Shown: positions 1 through 9,032 of the stretch, piece by piece
Numbering within the stretch: the first letter of the stretch is position 1
Layout: each line of letters starts with the position of its first letter
From: Natronolimnobius baerhuensis
Lineage (GTDB): Archaea > Halobacteriota > Halobacteria > Halobacteriales > Natrialbaceae
Reading direction: 5' to 3'
DNA length: 64,000 nucleotides
Assembly (NCBI RefSeq): GCF_002177135.1
Contig: NZ_MWPH01000003.1
Span: 124,001-188,000 of the forward strand
Notes under the pieces: generated by a model
The model's input: only the letters and a program-made list of their open reading frames with translations
The model's database searches: none
Told to the model about the DNA's origin: nothing
Made by a program: the position numbers and the translations under genes

Positions 1-188
1 GTCAACTGCGGTGCAGCGACGAGCAAGCCGAGCAAGACACCCGAGAGCCCGAGGACGTTCTCGAACTCGCTTGCGACAGGCCCGTAGACGACCACGCCGG
101 CAAACCCAACGAAGTAGCCAAAGGTCAGGATCGAAAGCGCTCGTTTCGGTGATCCACGAATCGTTGGACCGGGTTCTGCGCCACTCAT
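1..188 (-). CDS. narK: Nitrate/nitrite MFS transporter, N-terminal part (cut by window edge)
   Basis: Only the first 62 codons are in the window; the gene runs off the left edge. The translation begins MSGAEPGPTIRGSPKRAL and enters a hydrophobic first membrane helix (LTFGYFVGFAGVVVYGPVA), then the start of a second (LSGVLLGLLVAAPQLT), as in NarK-type major-facilitator nitrate/nitrite transporters. It lies downstream of nasA on the same strand, the order known from haloarchaeal assimilatory nitrate gene groups, which supports a role in nitrate import. The distance to nasA is about 490 bases, so it may have its own promoter. The family call rests on the N-terminus and context only. Confidence 0.75.
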   Translation of the reverse strand, partial: MSGAEPGPTIRGSPKRALSILTFGYFVGFAGVVVYGPVASEFENVLGLSGVLLGLLVAAPQL

Positions 189-680
189 GGGACGCTCCGG
201 GCGGAGTCACCCATGATAGCACGTCGCGGTTGACCCTGACTGATCGACGAACCGAGCGCCGACTGGTTAGACACCATATCCGACCACCTCGCTCGGACAA
301 TCCAAACGAGAATTGGGAAGGAGGTTCCCAAACATAACACAACTCACGCATCATCATCATGTCTATCCATCATATAACAGTATTCGTTTATAAAGAGGGA
401 ATTTTAGGCGCGTTTCAGTCGGAAACGACGGGTATCAAATCATATACGAACTATATTAGGACATATATTCGGCGTACTCGCGGGAGTCAATTGTGGATTT
501 TCAACGACGAACGTGGAACAGCGTCGCGAAAACAGTCAGTAACCCACGACTGAAGTCGTGGGCTTCCTCCTTGCATTTCTGTGAAACCGGAGCCGAGACG
601 CGACGCTGGTCTCCTGATGAGTGCCCGTGAAAAAAGAACGAACGCGACGATGAATGGATGTATTCGGGACCGGGACCGGC
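189..680. other. Gene-free stretch between nasA and narK
   Basis: This 492-base gap is much more AT-rich than its surroundings between about 345 and 480. No ORF here has haloarchaeal codon character; the 64-codon frame at 359-553 is basic and rich in Ile, Tyr and Thr and looks non-coding. The gap holds the IS605-type hairpin at 543-562 and presumably the narK promoter. Confidence 0.6.
541..575 (-). repeat. Solitary IS200/IS605-type terminal hairpin
   Basis: A perfect 8-bp palindrome with a TGAA loop (CCCACGAC 543-550, GTCGTGGG 555-562) is followed on the plus strand by GCTTCCTCC. Read on the minus strand it gives GGAGGAAGC followed by the hairpin, the signature I know from right ends (omega-RNA 3' part) of haloarchaeal IS200/IS605-family tnpB elements. 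No tnpB or tnpA reading frame is attached, so it is either a relic or a palindrome-associated miniature element. Confidence 0.55.
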
Positions 681-2846
681 TTATGCGCTCACTTCGGCAA
701 CAGCCGATAGCTCTCGCTCGGGCAGCGATTCGAGGCGAACGGCACACTGCTTGTAGTTCGGCTCCTTCGAGCGCGGATCGACGTCGGACACGGTTAGATC
801 GTTGACCGCAGGATGGTGAATCGGCAGCCAAACGACGCCATCGGGAATCGCCTCGTCAGTGTCGACGCGAACAGTTACCGACGCGCGACGAGAGACGACG
901 CGACCGTACGTCGTGGATTCGTCGTCCCCTTCCTCGTCCTCGAGACCGGTCATTTCGATATGCTCGAGTTCGTCGACCAGGGCAGCGGCCGTCGCGGGGC
1001 TGACGCGGGCGACCGGCGGGGCCGACTCGCGCGTCCGGACGCCAGTGTTGTACGCGTCCGGTCGTCGCCCGGTCGTCAGCGTCAACGGGTACGAGTCATC
1101 GGTCGACTCCGGGAGCGGGTGAGCGATCCCACTCGAGAATCGCGCGCGACCGGACGGTGTTGGGAACGTCCACGAGTCGCCACCGTCCGTCGTCTCAGTC
1201 GCCGAGTCACTCTCCGCTTGATCCGGCCCCTCGTAATAGCGGTAGCCAGCCGACACGTCCGGCGCGGGTGCGGGCCAGCGAACGGCCGACTCGGCCTCGA
1301 GGCGAGGGTAACTGATCCCCGACAGATCAGCCGGTGTGCCCGCAGTGAGGGCGGCAAGTTCGTTGAAGATTGCTTCGGGCTCAGGCATGTCGTCGAACAG
1401 ATCTGGGGCGGTTCGGTCCGCAATCGCACCGATAAGCTCGAGATCCGTCTTGATGCCACTTGGCGTCTCCGTCGCCGCGCGAACGCGGGCAACAGTGCGC
1501 TCCATGTTGGTCGTTGTCCCCTCGGACTCCCCCCAGGTCGCTGCCGGCAGGACGACGTCCGCGAGTTCAACCGTCTCGCTTCGGAACGAATCCTGGACGA
1601 CAAGGAACGCCTCCTCGAGTTGCTCGCGGACGTGGGTCGTATCGGGCATCCCCGCAACGGGGTTCGTCGCAACCGCGTAGACGGCCTCGACGTCGTCGCC
1701 AATCGCGTCGACGATGCCCACGGGACCGGGACCCGGTGTCTCAGGGAGTCGGGATTCGGGCACGTCCCAGGCGTCTGCAACCGCGTGGCGGTGTGCCGAC
1801 TCGTCGAACGGCCGGTGACCCGGCCAACTCCCTTTCGACGAGCAGACACGCGTCCCCATCGAATTCGCCTGCCCGGTCAGCGAGAACGGGCCGGACCCGG
1901 GTCGGAGATTGCCCGTCGCAAGACACAGATCGATCAGCGCGCCCGCGGCCGCGGTGCCGTTGACGCTCTGGTTGATGCCCATCCCCCAGTAGACGAGCGT
2001 CGGGTCCTCGAGTGCGCGCGCGATGTGTTCGATATCGTCCATCGAGACGCCAGCGCGCTCTGCGGCGGCTTCGGCGTCGGGCAGCTCCGCACGCAACTCG
2101 TCGAAGCCCTCGGTCACCTCGGAAACGAACGCCTCGTCGACGCGGTCGGTCTCGAGTACGTGTGCGAGAACCGCTCGAGCGAGCGCGAGATCGCCGCCGG
2201 GCTCGAGTGGGACGTGATGGTCTGCGACCTCGGCCGTCTCGCTCGCGACGGGATCGACGACGATCAGTTCCGAGTCGTCCTCGGCGGCGGACTGATTGAT
2301 CCAGCGAAACATGACCGGATGGGCAGCAGCCGGGTTCGCGCCCCAGACGAGATGCGTCTTCGCTTCGGGAATGTCGTCGTACGTCGGCGGCGGCGCGTCG
2401 CTGCCGAAGGCGTCGTAGTAGGCGGTGACCGCCGAGGCCATACACAGCGTCGTGTTAGCGTCGTAGTACGGCGTCCCGAACCCGCCACGAGCCAATTTCC
2501 CAAGCGCGTAGGCCGCCTCGTTGGTCTGTTGTCCGCTGCCCAGCACCGCGACGCGTTCAGAGCCCCCCTCGAGCGCCCCGTCGAGGCCCTCCGCGGCACG
2601 TTCGAGGGCGTTCTCGAGCGTCGTCGGCACGAGGTCGCCGTCACGGCGAACGAGCGGACGAGTCAGCCATTCGCCGCCAGGGTCGGCGGTTTCGCTGATG
2701 CCGCGCTGGCAGGCGAGGCCGTTGTTCACCGGATGCGTCGCATCGCCACGGACCACGTCGAGGCCATACCCCTTCTCGACGGGCCGTTGGACGTGCCCAC
2801 AGCCGACCGCACACCGCATACACGTCGTCGGCACGAGATCAGTCAC
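681..2846 (-). CDS. nasA: Assimilatory nitrate reductase, molybdopterin oxidoreductase
   Basis: This 721-residue protein reduces nitrate to nitrite in the cytoplasm for nitrogen assimilation. The N-terminus carries the [4Fe-4S] motif C9-x2-C12-x3-C16-x29-C46. C135 (in NTTLCMAS) is the likely molybdenum ligand. A SLTGQANSMG segment and the C-terminal molybdopterin dinucleotide-binding domain (TTGRRPDAYNTG; WLPIHHPAVNDL) fit the Nas/Nap branch. No signal peptide is present, as expected for the assimilatory enzyme. It is co-oriented with the narK start, and an AT-rich gap of about 350 bases upstream should hold the promoter. The length fits the haloarchaeal NasA family. A long plus-strand frame (813-2891) is its antisense shadow. 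Confidence 0.93.
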   Translation of the reverse strand: MTDLVPTTCMRCAVGCGHVQRPVEKGYGLDVVRGDATHPVNNGLACQRGISETADPGGEWLTRPLVRRDGDLVPTTLENALERAAEGLDGALEGGSERVAVLGSGQQTNEAAYALGKLARGGFGTPYYDANTTLCMASAVTAYYDAFGSDAPPPTYDDIPEAKTHLVWGANPAAAHPVMFRWINQSAAEDDSELIVVDPVASETAEVADHHVPLEPGGDLALARAVLAHVLETDRVDEAFVSEVTEGFDELRAELPDAEAAAERAGVSMDDIEHIARALEDPTLVYWGMGINQSVNGTAAAGALIDLCLATGNLRPGSGPFSLTGQANSMGTRVCSSKGSWPGHRPFDESAHRHAVADAWDVPESRLPETPGPGPVGIVDAIGDDVEAVYAVATNPVAGMPDTTHVREQLEEAFLVVQDSFRSETVELADVVLPAATWGESEGTTTNMERTVARVRAATETPSGIKTDLELIGAIADRTAPDLFDDMPEPEAIFNELAALTAGTPADLSGISYPRLEAESAVRWPAPAPDVSAGYRYYEGPDQAESDSATETTDGGDSWTFPTPSGRARFSSGIAHPLPESTDDSYPLTLTTGRRPDAYNTGVRTRESAPPVARVSPATAAALVDELEHIEMTGLEDEEGDDESTTYGRVVSRRASVTVRVDTDEAIPDGVVWLPIHHPAVNDLTVSDVDPRSKEPNYKQCAVRLESLPERELSAVAEVSA

Positions 2847-3197
2847 GAGGCGACACCTCCGACCGCCTTCGGACAGGCCGGCAGCGAATAGTCAGGTCCG
2901 CACTCGAGAGCGTACAATATCATACGGTAGTCCTGTATAGTCGGAAAGTATGCACCTACTAAACCGTACTCGTTTAACTACCACACATATATGGTGTATT
3001 CGATACCATATGGCCAATAGTGGTACAGATAGATACAATATAAGGATGGACAACTCGGAAACGGATTCACCAATTCAACGAGTGTCCATCCCGCGTTCAC
3101 CCCCGTGTAAGCAGTTGTCATACAGTCGCGACCAGCGCTCGAGTGAGGAAAATCGGTGGAACGAAACTGATGGCGAGAACGCGAGTGGGGTGACCGA
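2847..3197. promoter_or_regulatory. AT-rich upstream region of nasA; no gene
   Basis: This 351-base gap lies between nasA (leftward) and the 3' end of tatC. The part at about 2920-3060 is AT-rich with several TATA-like stretches (ATATCATA near 2920, TTTAAC near 2973, ATATAAGG near 3038) and CCATATGG at 3006-3013. It probably holds the nasA promoter and nitrogen-responsive sites, but I could not define a convincing symmetric operator. Confidence 0.35.
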
Positions 3198-4214
3198 TTA
3201 CTCCTTGCCGACCCACTTCAGGATCAACAGGGTGCCTTCGAACAGCAGGATCATGGTGATCGCGACGAAGATGGGTGCCATCATCGTTGGGTCCATGGTG
3301 AACATGAACGACAGCCCCAAGAAGCCGGCCCAGAAGTACAGGCGCTTGTCCGCGAGCCAGCGCCGCGTCGTCACGCCCATCATGATTGCGAGCATCATGA
3401 ACAGCGGAATCTGGAAGACAATGGCGAGGAAGCCAGTCAGCGTGATAACCAGATCGAACGTCTCACCGAGCGCGTAGGCGATGTCCGCACTGCCTTCGGC
3501 GTAGAACGTGAAGTACTCGAACAACAGCGGCAACACGAGCACGTACGAGAACAACATCCCGAGCGCGCCGAGCACGACACTCGTCGGGACCGCCGCGAGG
3601 TAGTACTTGCGCTCGTGAGGGTACAGCCCCGGTTTCATGAACTTATAGCACTGGTAGACAAAGGCCGGCAAGCCGACCATGATGCCAAGCAGCGCCGAGA
3701 GTTTGATCCGGGTCAGCCACAACTCGAGTGGGTGATAAATGTGTGGCGGCGGGGCCTCATCGGCCGATGCGGGGAAGATATCCGCCCAGATATAGCCGAT
3801 TGCATCCGAGGCAAACAGCAGTCCAATGGCCGTCCCGGCGGACGCGAACAACAGGACGAACGCCAGCCGAAGCACCATCTCCTCGATGTGGTCGGCCAGT
3901 GGCATCTCCTGGTCGTCCGGCGGCGTCTCGAGGCCGCCGAGATCGTCGTCTTCCTCAGGGTCCGGATAGTCAGGATACGACGGCTCGCCGGTTTCTGCCT
4001 CCGGGCTCACGACGCCTTCGCCGTCGGTTTCGACTGGCGGAGTCTCGTCGCTGTCCGCGTCTCCGTCTGCATTGAGATCCTCGTCCGCGTCCGCGTCATC
4101 ATCGGACTCGGGGTGCCCGCCATCGGGGAGGACACGCTCATCAGCCCGTTCGTGTGGCTGGGAGCGGGCACTCGCTGGGTCGGGGTCCCCCGAAGCCGCC
4201 AACTCATCCGACAT
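3198..4214 (-). CDS. tatC: Sec-independent protein translocase TatC (single-domain, TatCo type)
   Basis: TatC is the substrate-receptor subunit of the twin-arginine translocase, the main export route for folded proteins in haloarchaea. The 338-residue protein has an unusually long, very acidic cytosolic N-terminus (about residues 1-100) and then six membrane helices. TatC signatures are visible: PLADHIEEMVLRL before helix 1, and the YKFMKPGLYPHERK segment. It is divergent from the double TatC gene at 4412, the arrangement known for tatCo/tatCt in Halobacterium and Haloferax. The start MSDELAASG leaves about 200 bases of shared promoter region. Confidence 0.93.
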   Translation of the reverse strand: MSDELAASGDPDPASARSQPHERADERVLPDGGHPESDDDADADEDLNADGDADSDETPPVETDGEGVVSPEAETGEPSYPDYPDPEEDDDLGGLETPPDDQEMPLADHIEEMVLRLAFVLLFASAGTAIGLLFASDAIGYIWADIFPASADEAPPPHIYHPLELWLTRIKLSALLGIMVGLPAFVYQCYKFMKPGLYPHERKYYLAAVPTSVVLGALGMLFSYVLVLPLLFEYFTFYAEGSADIAYALGETFDLVITLTGFLAIVFQIPLFMMLAIMMGVTTRRWLADKRLYFWAGFLGLSFMFTMDPTMMAPIFVAITMILLFEGTLLILKWVGKE

Positions 4215-4411
4215 CTATCGGGATATAGATAGGCCACTGGTTATAGGCCTTTTTCTTACGTCCATCTCGCACACCCCACAATGACTCCCTACCCGACGCC
4301 CGCGAGACGGCTTCCCCACCCTGATACAGACGCAACGACGTATATGGCTCATTTCCAGGGTACGGGACTCGAAAGGTTGATAACGGGATGTCAGTTACCC
4401 ATGGACACCAA

Positions 4412-6946
4412 ATGAGTTCTGCCGTTGACGAGGACACCGTCCGCGCAGTTCACTCCGGACGGGAAACGCTCGGTGCAATCTTTTCGAGTGCGCAAACACA
4501 CCTGCAGAAGGTCTTTATCGTCTTCGTTATCGGCTTTATCGGCTCGTTTTACGCCCTTCGCATCTTCATCTGGGACTTCCTCGAGGCGACAGCGAAAGCG
4601 GAGATGGACCAGTACGTCGCCGATGCGACCTCCATTATTACGCGGACGCCGTTCGAAGTCATCCTCTTGCAGGCGAAAATCGGGATGCTCGTCGGTGTTC
4701 TCCTTGCGATTCCGGCGTTGCTGTACTATTCGCGCGGTGCGCTTCGCGAGCGCGGCATCGACTCTGTCGTGCCAGTCTCACGAACGTATCTGGCGGCACT
4801 CGTCCTGACGTCGGTGACGCTGTTCTGTATCGGCGTTACCTACGCGTACGCAGTCTTCTTTCCCTTTGCATTCGACTTCCTCGGGGCCGTTGCGTTCGAT
4901 GCTGGCGTGACGCCGAGTTGGGGTATTACTGAGTTTACCGAGTTCATTGCCCTGCTAACGCTGTCGTTCGGACTGGCGGCGCAACTGCCGCTGTTTATGA
5001 GCGTCCTCTCCTACACTGAGATCATCTCTTATGAGACCTTCCGCGATAAGTGGCGCCACGCAATCGTCGGAATCACTGTCTTCGGCGCGCTGTTCTCCCC
5101 GCCGGACCCGTTCACCCTGATCATGTGGACGCTGCCACTGGTTGCCCTCTATGCGTTCAGCCTTGGTCTCGCGAAAATCGTCGCCAACGTCCGCCGACGC
5201 GGCGCGGCCGAACTCGACGGCGGCACCGCCCTGATGAAACGGCGCGTCATCCAGTTCGTTGGGGTCCTCGGACTCACGACCACTGCAGTGTCGATCTATC
5301 TCAATCAGAACGGCCTCGAGCGCACGGAAGAACTCCTCTACCCACTGCTTCCGGCTGGGCTCCGACCAAGCAGCTCGCTCGAATTGAGCTTCGGCCTCGA
5401 GGCGCTTCCAGCCGAATACGGCCTGCTCGGTGACGTTGCCGTCGCGGGCATCATCGCCCTCGGACTCGGGCTGGTGTTGCTGGTCGGCTACATGGTCAAC
5501 ATCCTGCAGTCGCCGGTCTACCCACGGGAGGGCGACATTCGTGCGGCCGAAACCCCAGACGATATCGACTTCAACACGCTCGCAGTCGGCGATATCGAGG
5601 AGGTTCCAGCGCCGGTCTTCCTCGCGATGACCGAAGACGAGGCGATGGACTACGCCCGGCAGGCGATGTACGACGATAACCGGGAGAAAGCCCAGACCAT
5701 CATCGACCGCTTCGATACGCTGCACGAACAGCAGAAGACGGCCGACAACCCGGACGATGTCAACTTCGAGGCCCTCGACGCCGACGAGATCGGCGACCTC
5801 TCTGATTCGGTCTTCCTCGCAATGACCGAAGACGACGCCCTCGAGCACTCTCGGCAGGCCATGCACGACGAGAACCGCGCGAAAGCCGAGGCGATTCTCA
5901 ACCGCTTCGACGCACTCGAAGAGGAACGCGAGGAAGCCGACCTCGAGGATGTCAGCGGTGAAACGGCGGCCGCAGGCGATGCCGGCGACGGTGACGATGA
6001 CGACGGCAGCCTCTTCTCGAGTACCGCCGCGGGGATGCTCGATCCGTTCACTGAAGAGGAGACGACCGAAGACGACATCGGCGGCTATGCCTACGATCTG
6101 GCCTTTATTGTGGACAGCCTGACCTCGAAGACGATCTACATCGTCGGTGTGTTCATGGCCGTCCTCGGTGGGACGTTCCTCGCGATGTACCAGGGCGGAT
6201 TCGGAATCGTCCTCGAGCAGTTCGTTGATCGCGTGCCGCGGGACGTGCTGGATGAAGTCACCGAGGAGCCGCTTGGAACGGAGGATGTGACAACGGAGGT
6301 CCTCGGCGAACTCGGGTTAGTCATCGCCTTACACCCCGTTGAAGTGCTGATCTTCATGGTGAAGGTGAGTACGATCCTCGCGATCATCTCCGTGCTGCCG
6401 ATGATCCTCTATTGGGCGTGGCCCGCAGCCAGAGAGCGCGGCCTCGTCCGCGGTGACCCGCGCGTGTTCCTCGTCTGGGGTGGCACCATCTTCGCCGGCT
6501 TCGGGATGGGGCTGTTCCTTGGCTTCTACTGGATCGCGCCGACGGTCATCTCGTATCTCATCACTGACGCCCTCCGGAACCAGATGGAAGTCACCTATCG
6601 GATCAACAGCTTCTCGTGGCTCGTGATCTACACGACCATCGGCGTTGGCTTCCTCTTTAACATCATCGTCACGATGGCGATGTTCCACGTCGGCAAAATC
6701 GTCAACTACCGCACGATGCTCAAAGCGTGGCGGCCGGTCGTCGTCGGTATCTTCGTCGTCGCTGCAATCGCCAGCCCGAAGGGCATCCTGACGATGTTGC
6801 TCGTCGCCATCCCGATTGCGCTGACGTACATGCTCGGACTCGCTATTCTGTACGTCTTCACCGCAGGTGGCCGCCTGTTCGGTGGCGGCGGTGGCGGGAG
6901 CGCAACCGAGCCGGAGCCAGAGACGGACGCAACGGCGGCGAATTGA
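4412..6946 (+). CDS. tatCt: Double-domain Sec-independent translocase TatC (TatCt type)
   Basis: About 844 residues holding two complete TatC domains (roughly residues 25-290 and 560-830) joined by extra membrane helices and a long acidic linker, the 14-TM TatCt form specific to haloarchaea. I start at the ATG giving MSSAVDEDTVRA, which matches the usual N-terminus; an in-frame ATG at 4388 adds eight residues. The linker carries two tandem copies of a 65-residue unit (5555-5749 and 5750-5944) with the core VFLAMTEDxA...RQAMxDxNRxKA. A Gly-rich, Glu-rich tail closes the protein. It is divergent from tatC, and the two probably act together in Tat export. Confidence 0.93.
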   Translation: MSSAVDEDTVRAVHSGRETLGAIFSSAQTHLQKVFIVFVIGFIGSFYALRIFIWDFLEATAKAEMDQYVADATSIITRTPFEVILLQAKIGMLVGVLLAIPALLYYSRGALRERGIDSVVPVSRTYLAALVLTSVTLFCIGVTYAYAVFFPFAFDFLGAVAFDAGVTPSWGITEFTEFIALLTLSFGLAAQLPLFMSVLSYTEIISYETFRDKWRHAIVGITVFGALFSPPDPFTLIMWTLPLVALYAFSLGLAKIVANVRRRGAAELDGGTALMKRRVIQFVGVLGLTTTAVSIYLNQNGLERTEELLYPLLPAGLRPSSSLELSFGLEALPAEYGLLGDVAVAGIIALGLGLVLLVGYMVNILQSPVYPREGDIRAAETPDDIDFNTLAVGDIEEVPAPVFLAMTEDEAMDYARQAMYDDNREKAQTIIDRFDTLHEQQKTADNPDDVNFEALDADEIGDLSDSVFLAMTEDDALEHSRQAMHDENRAKAEAILNRFDALEEEREEADLEDVSGETAAAGDAGDGDDDDGSLFSSTAAGMLDPFTEEETTEDDIGGYAYDLAFIVDSLTSKTIYIVGVFMAVLGGTFLAMYQGGFGIVLEQFVDRVPRDVLDEVTEEPLGTEDVTTEVLGELGLVIALHPVEVLIFMVKVSTILAIISVLPMILYWAWPAARERGLVRGDPRVFLVWGGTIFAGFGMGLFLGFYWIAPTVISYLITDALRNQMEVTYRINSFSWLVIYTTIGVGFLFNIIVTMAMFHVGKIVNYRTMLKAWRPVVVGIFVVAAIASPKGILTMLLVAIPIALTYMLGLAILYVFTAGGRLFGGGGGGSATEPEPETDATAAN

Positions 6947-7045
6947 CTCCCTGTTTCTGCTCAATCAGTCTCAGTCTCGGATAGCCCACCAAAAGCGCAC
7001 AGCGGTTCGTATAAGCGTGGGGACTGCAAACTGGTAGCTAGACTG

Positions 7046-7225
7046 ATGCCAAAGATTAGCGTGGAAATCCCACAGGAACTGCTCGAGGACCTCGATGCAC
7101 ACGTCGGTGATGACGGCAAGTTCGTCAATCGGAGCGACGCGATCCGTGCCTCGATCCGGAAAAATCTCGATATTCTCGACGAGATCGACGAGCGCCACGA
7201 CCGGTTGACCGACGAGGACGCTTAA
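7046..7225 (+). CDS. Ribbon-helix-helix (CopG-type) DNA-binding protein
   Basis: This 59-residue protein begins MPKISVEIPQELLEDLDAHV and continues with FVNRSDAIRASIRKNL, the beta-strand/helix/helix pattern of MetJ/Arc/CopG regulators. The N-terminal strand KISVEIP would insert into the DNA major groove as a dimer. It was found by reading frames directly. Its TAA overlaps the TAA of the convergent rlmE gene through a shared TTAA. No toxin partner follows, so it is more likely a stand-alone regulator than an antitoxin. Its target is unknown; autoregulation is only a guess. Confidence 0.85.
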   Translation: MPKISVEIPQELLEDLDAHVGDDGKFVNRSDAIRASIRKNLDILDEIDERHDRLTDEDA

Positions 7226-8001
7226 GACTCGAGTCGCTGTGCAAACCCGAAGTTGGGTTTGACGTCGTCAACACGAACCGTGACAGTCTCGCCTTCTTCG
7301 GCTCCCGGAACGAACAGCCGATAGCCTTCGACGGAGGCAATGCCATCTCCCTCGCCGCCGACGTCGATAATCTCGACCTCGAGTTCGTCGCCGATGCGGA
7401 CGGGCGCGGTGAGGCGTCCTTTCGCGATAAAGTAGACTTCAGACGAGGATTTTCGGGATGCCTTGGGGCTCGTGACGCGGACGTACTGGAAATCGTCCTC
7501 AACATCGGATTTGAACTCGTCGACATCCGGTCCCTCGAAGATTTTCACGATGAAATCGCCGTCCGGACCGAGCAACTCGAGTGACGTTTCGTAGGCCTGA
7601 CGGGCAAGATGCAGCGAGCGGGCCTGGTCCAGCGAGTACTCGCCGGACATGTTGGGTGCCATATCAGAGACGACCACGTCCACGTCGCCGCCTGCTGCGT
7701 CCATAACGCGTTCGCGCGTGCGCTCTTGGGTCATGTCGCCGCGAAGCGTCTCGATGCGCTCGTCGATGTCGTCGTCGAAGTCCTTGATTCGCTGGAGGTC
7801 GACGCCGATTACCGTTCCGTTGGAGCCGACTTTCTCTGCAGCAATCTGCAGCCAGCCACCGGGTGCCGCTCCGAGGTCGACAACCGTATCGCCCTCGTCG
7901 ATGACGTTCTCGAGTTCGTCGAGTTGTTTGAGTTTGTACGCCGCTCGAGAGCGGTAGCCTTGCTGTTTCGCCCGGTTGTAGTAGTCGTCTTTTCGTGTCA
8001 T
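7222..8001 (-). CDS. rlmE: 23S rRNA uridine-2'-O-methyltransferase RlmE (FtsJ family) with TRAM domain
   Basis: This SAM-dependent enzyme methylates the 2'-OH of a uridine in the 23S rRNA A-loop. The 259-residue protein begins MTRKDDYYNRAKQQGYRSRAAYKL. It shows the SAM site VVDLGAAPGGW, the VVVSDMAPN motif and FIVKIFEG, which together supply the K-D-K-E tetrad of FtsJ enzymes. The last 60 residues form a TRAM domain (VRIGDELEVEIIDVGGEGDG), a fusion seen in haloarchaea that adds RNA affinity. The frame could extend upstream to 8082, but that extension lacks family similarity. It converges with the ribbon-helix-helix gene. Confidence 0.92.
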   Translation of the reverse strand: MTRKDDYYNRAKQQGYRSRAAYKLKQLDELENVIDEGDTVVDLGAAPGGWLQIAAEKVGSNGTVIGVDLQRIKDFDDDIDERIETLRGDMTQERTRERVMDAAGGDVDVVVSDMAPNMSGEYSLDQARSLHLARQAYETSLELLGPDGDFIVKIFEGPDVDEFKSDVEDDFQYVRVTSPKASRKSSSEVYFIAKGRLTAPVRIGDELEVEIIDVGGEGDGIASVEGYRLFVPGAEEGETVTVRVDDVKPNFGFAQRLES

Positions 8002-8139
8002 GGGTTTCTCAGCCGACGCGGTCGTGGTCTCGCCCCACTGCATCGAGACGCGTGAGAGACGAGTCGGCAGGGATAGACGCATAGAGGAGGCTGATGCTGA
8101 AAGGGTTGACGTACTTGATCGACACCAAAGTGTCTCTCG

Positions 8140-8907
8140 TTACTCGTACTTCCAGACTCGCTCGGTCTCCACCCGGTCGTCACCATCCGATTCGAATACG
8201 TCGAATTCGAACAGATAGATGTCGCCTTCGTGGAGTTTGACCGCGAGCGTTCGGACGGCGTCAGGATACCGCTCCTTGTTCTCGATGCCTCGAGTGTTTC
8301 GAATCAACTGATTACGGTTCAGCGTCTCCCCCTCTCCCTTCGCTTCGACTGCGAGTGCGTAATGGTCCCCAGCGTCGTCGACGCCCACAGAGAGGTCGTC
8401 AAGTTCGGCCTCGCGACCGCGCACCCGGAATCGGAGGTGACTAGTCAGGTGATAGCACTCGAGTCCAGTGAAGTCGTCAAGTAGTCCAGCGTACCGCGTC
8501 TGGGTCAGTACACCCTGCTCATCGTCAGCGATGTACGGGCGAACAGCCTCGGGGAGCGCTGAGAGGCTCGTCTGGTGTGTCTCGTCGACAACCTCCGGGA
8601 CAGCGATGAGCTGGTTTCGCTTCGTGAACAGATATGTCGGGTCCTCTCCCTCGCGAGTATCGTCGATAATGACGGCAGAGTAGCCGTGTTGAGACACCGT
8701 CTCGGGAAGCGGTCGGCGCGACCGATACGCGTATGGAATGTCGGGAACGTTCCCGACGCTGATATCGAGTTCGTCCATCGCAGCCTCGAGATCATCTCGA
8801 TGAAACGGGATGTCTTCGTCGAGGGCCGACCCCTCGATTTCGTCGTCCAGTGCTGCGACCCGCTGTTTGAAGACCCATTCAATGATGCGCCGATATTTGC
8901 CTGCCAT
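8140..8907 (-). CDS. Putative Type II restriction endonuclease, PD-(D/E)XK fold
   Basis: This 255-residue protein has the core ELDDLSVGVD...VEAKGEG, giving the candidate active site D171-x16-E188-x-K190, followed by Q200 in LNRNQLIRNTRG. That is the D...E-x-K...Q arrangement of PD-(D/E)XK nucleases. The N-terminus (MAGKYRRIIEWVFKQR) resembles uncharacterised restriction-like endonucleases. The likely role is double-strand cleavage of DNA that lacks the mark made by the methyltransferase at 9548. It is downstream of a winged-helix gene on the same strand, 125 bases away, with its own AT-rich promoter. The region is visibly less GC-rich than its neighbours, consistent with transfer. The recognition sequence cannot be deduced. 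Confidence 0.72.
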   Translation of the reverse strand: MAGKYRRIIEWVFKQRVAALDDEIEGSALDEDIPFHRDDLEAAMDELDISVGNVPDIPYAYRSRRPLPETVSQHGYSAVIIDDTREGEDPTYLFTKRNQLIAVPEVVDETHQTSLSALPEAVRPYIADDEQGVLTQTRYAGLLDDFTGLECYHLTSHLRFRVRGREAELDDLSVGVDDAGDHYALAVEAKGEGETLNRNQLIRNTRGIENKERYPDAVRTLAVKLHEGDIYLFEFDVFESDGDDRVETERVWKYE

Positions 8908-8953
8908 TGTCCACGTTGCTCTCGGAGGGACGAGTGAATGTATCGACCATTAG

Positions 8954-8966
8954 ATATTTATTAAAA
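8954..8966 (-). promoter_or_regulatory. TATA-like promoter of the nuclease gene
   Basis: On the minus strand this reads TTTTAATAAATAT, a strong archaeal TATA-like element about 47-59 bases before the nuclease ATG at 8907. It suggests that the nuclease can be transcribed separately from the winged-helix gene upstream. Confidence 0.45.
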
Positions 8967-9032
8967 GGTATTCGTCTGGTATCTAAGCAGACATTCGATA
9001 TACTACCGACACACCCAACGGCTACAGGTCAC

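Noticed and set aside
359-553. 64-codon frame after nasA as a small gene
   Set aside because: AT-rich, basic, with codon use unlike the genome; it runs into the IS605-type hairpin.
813-2891. 692-codon plus-strand frame opposite nasA
   Set aside because: Arg-rich translation with no family features; it is the GC-frame shadow of nasA, which has complete motifs on the other strand.
2980-2997. Palindromic operator ACCACACATATATGGTGT upstream of nasA
   Set aside because: Only six of nine positions are symmetric, which is not better than expected in an AT-rich promoter.
7046-7225. Toxin-antitoxin pair with the ribbon-helix-helix protein as antitoxin
   Set aside because: No toxin-size gene is adjacent; both neighbours are housekeeping genes.
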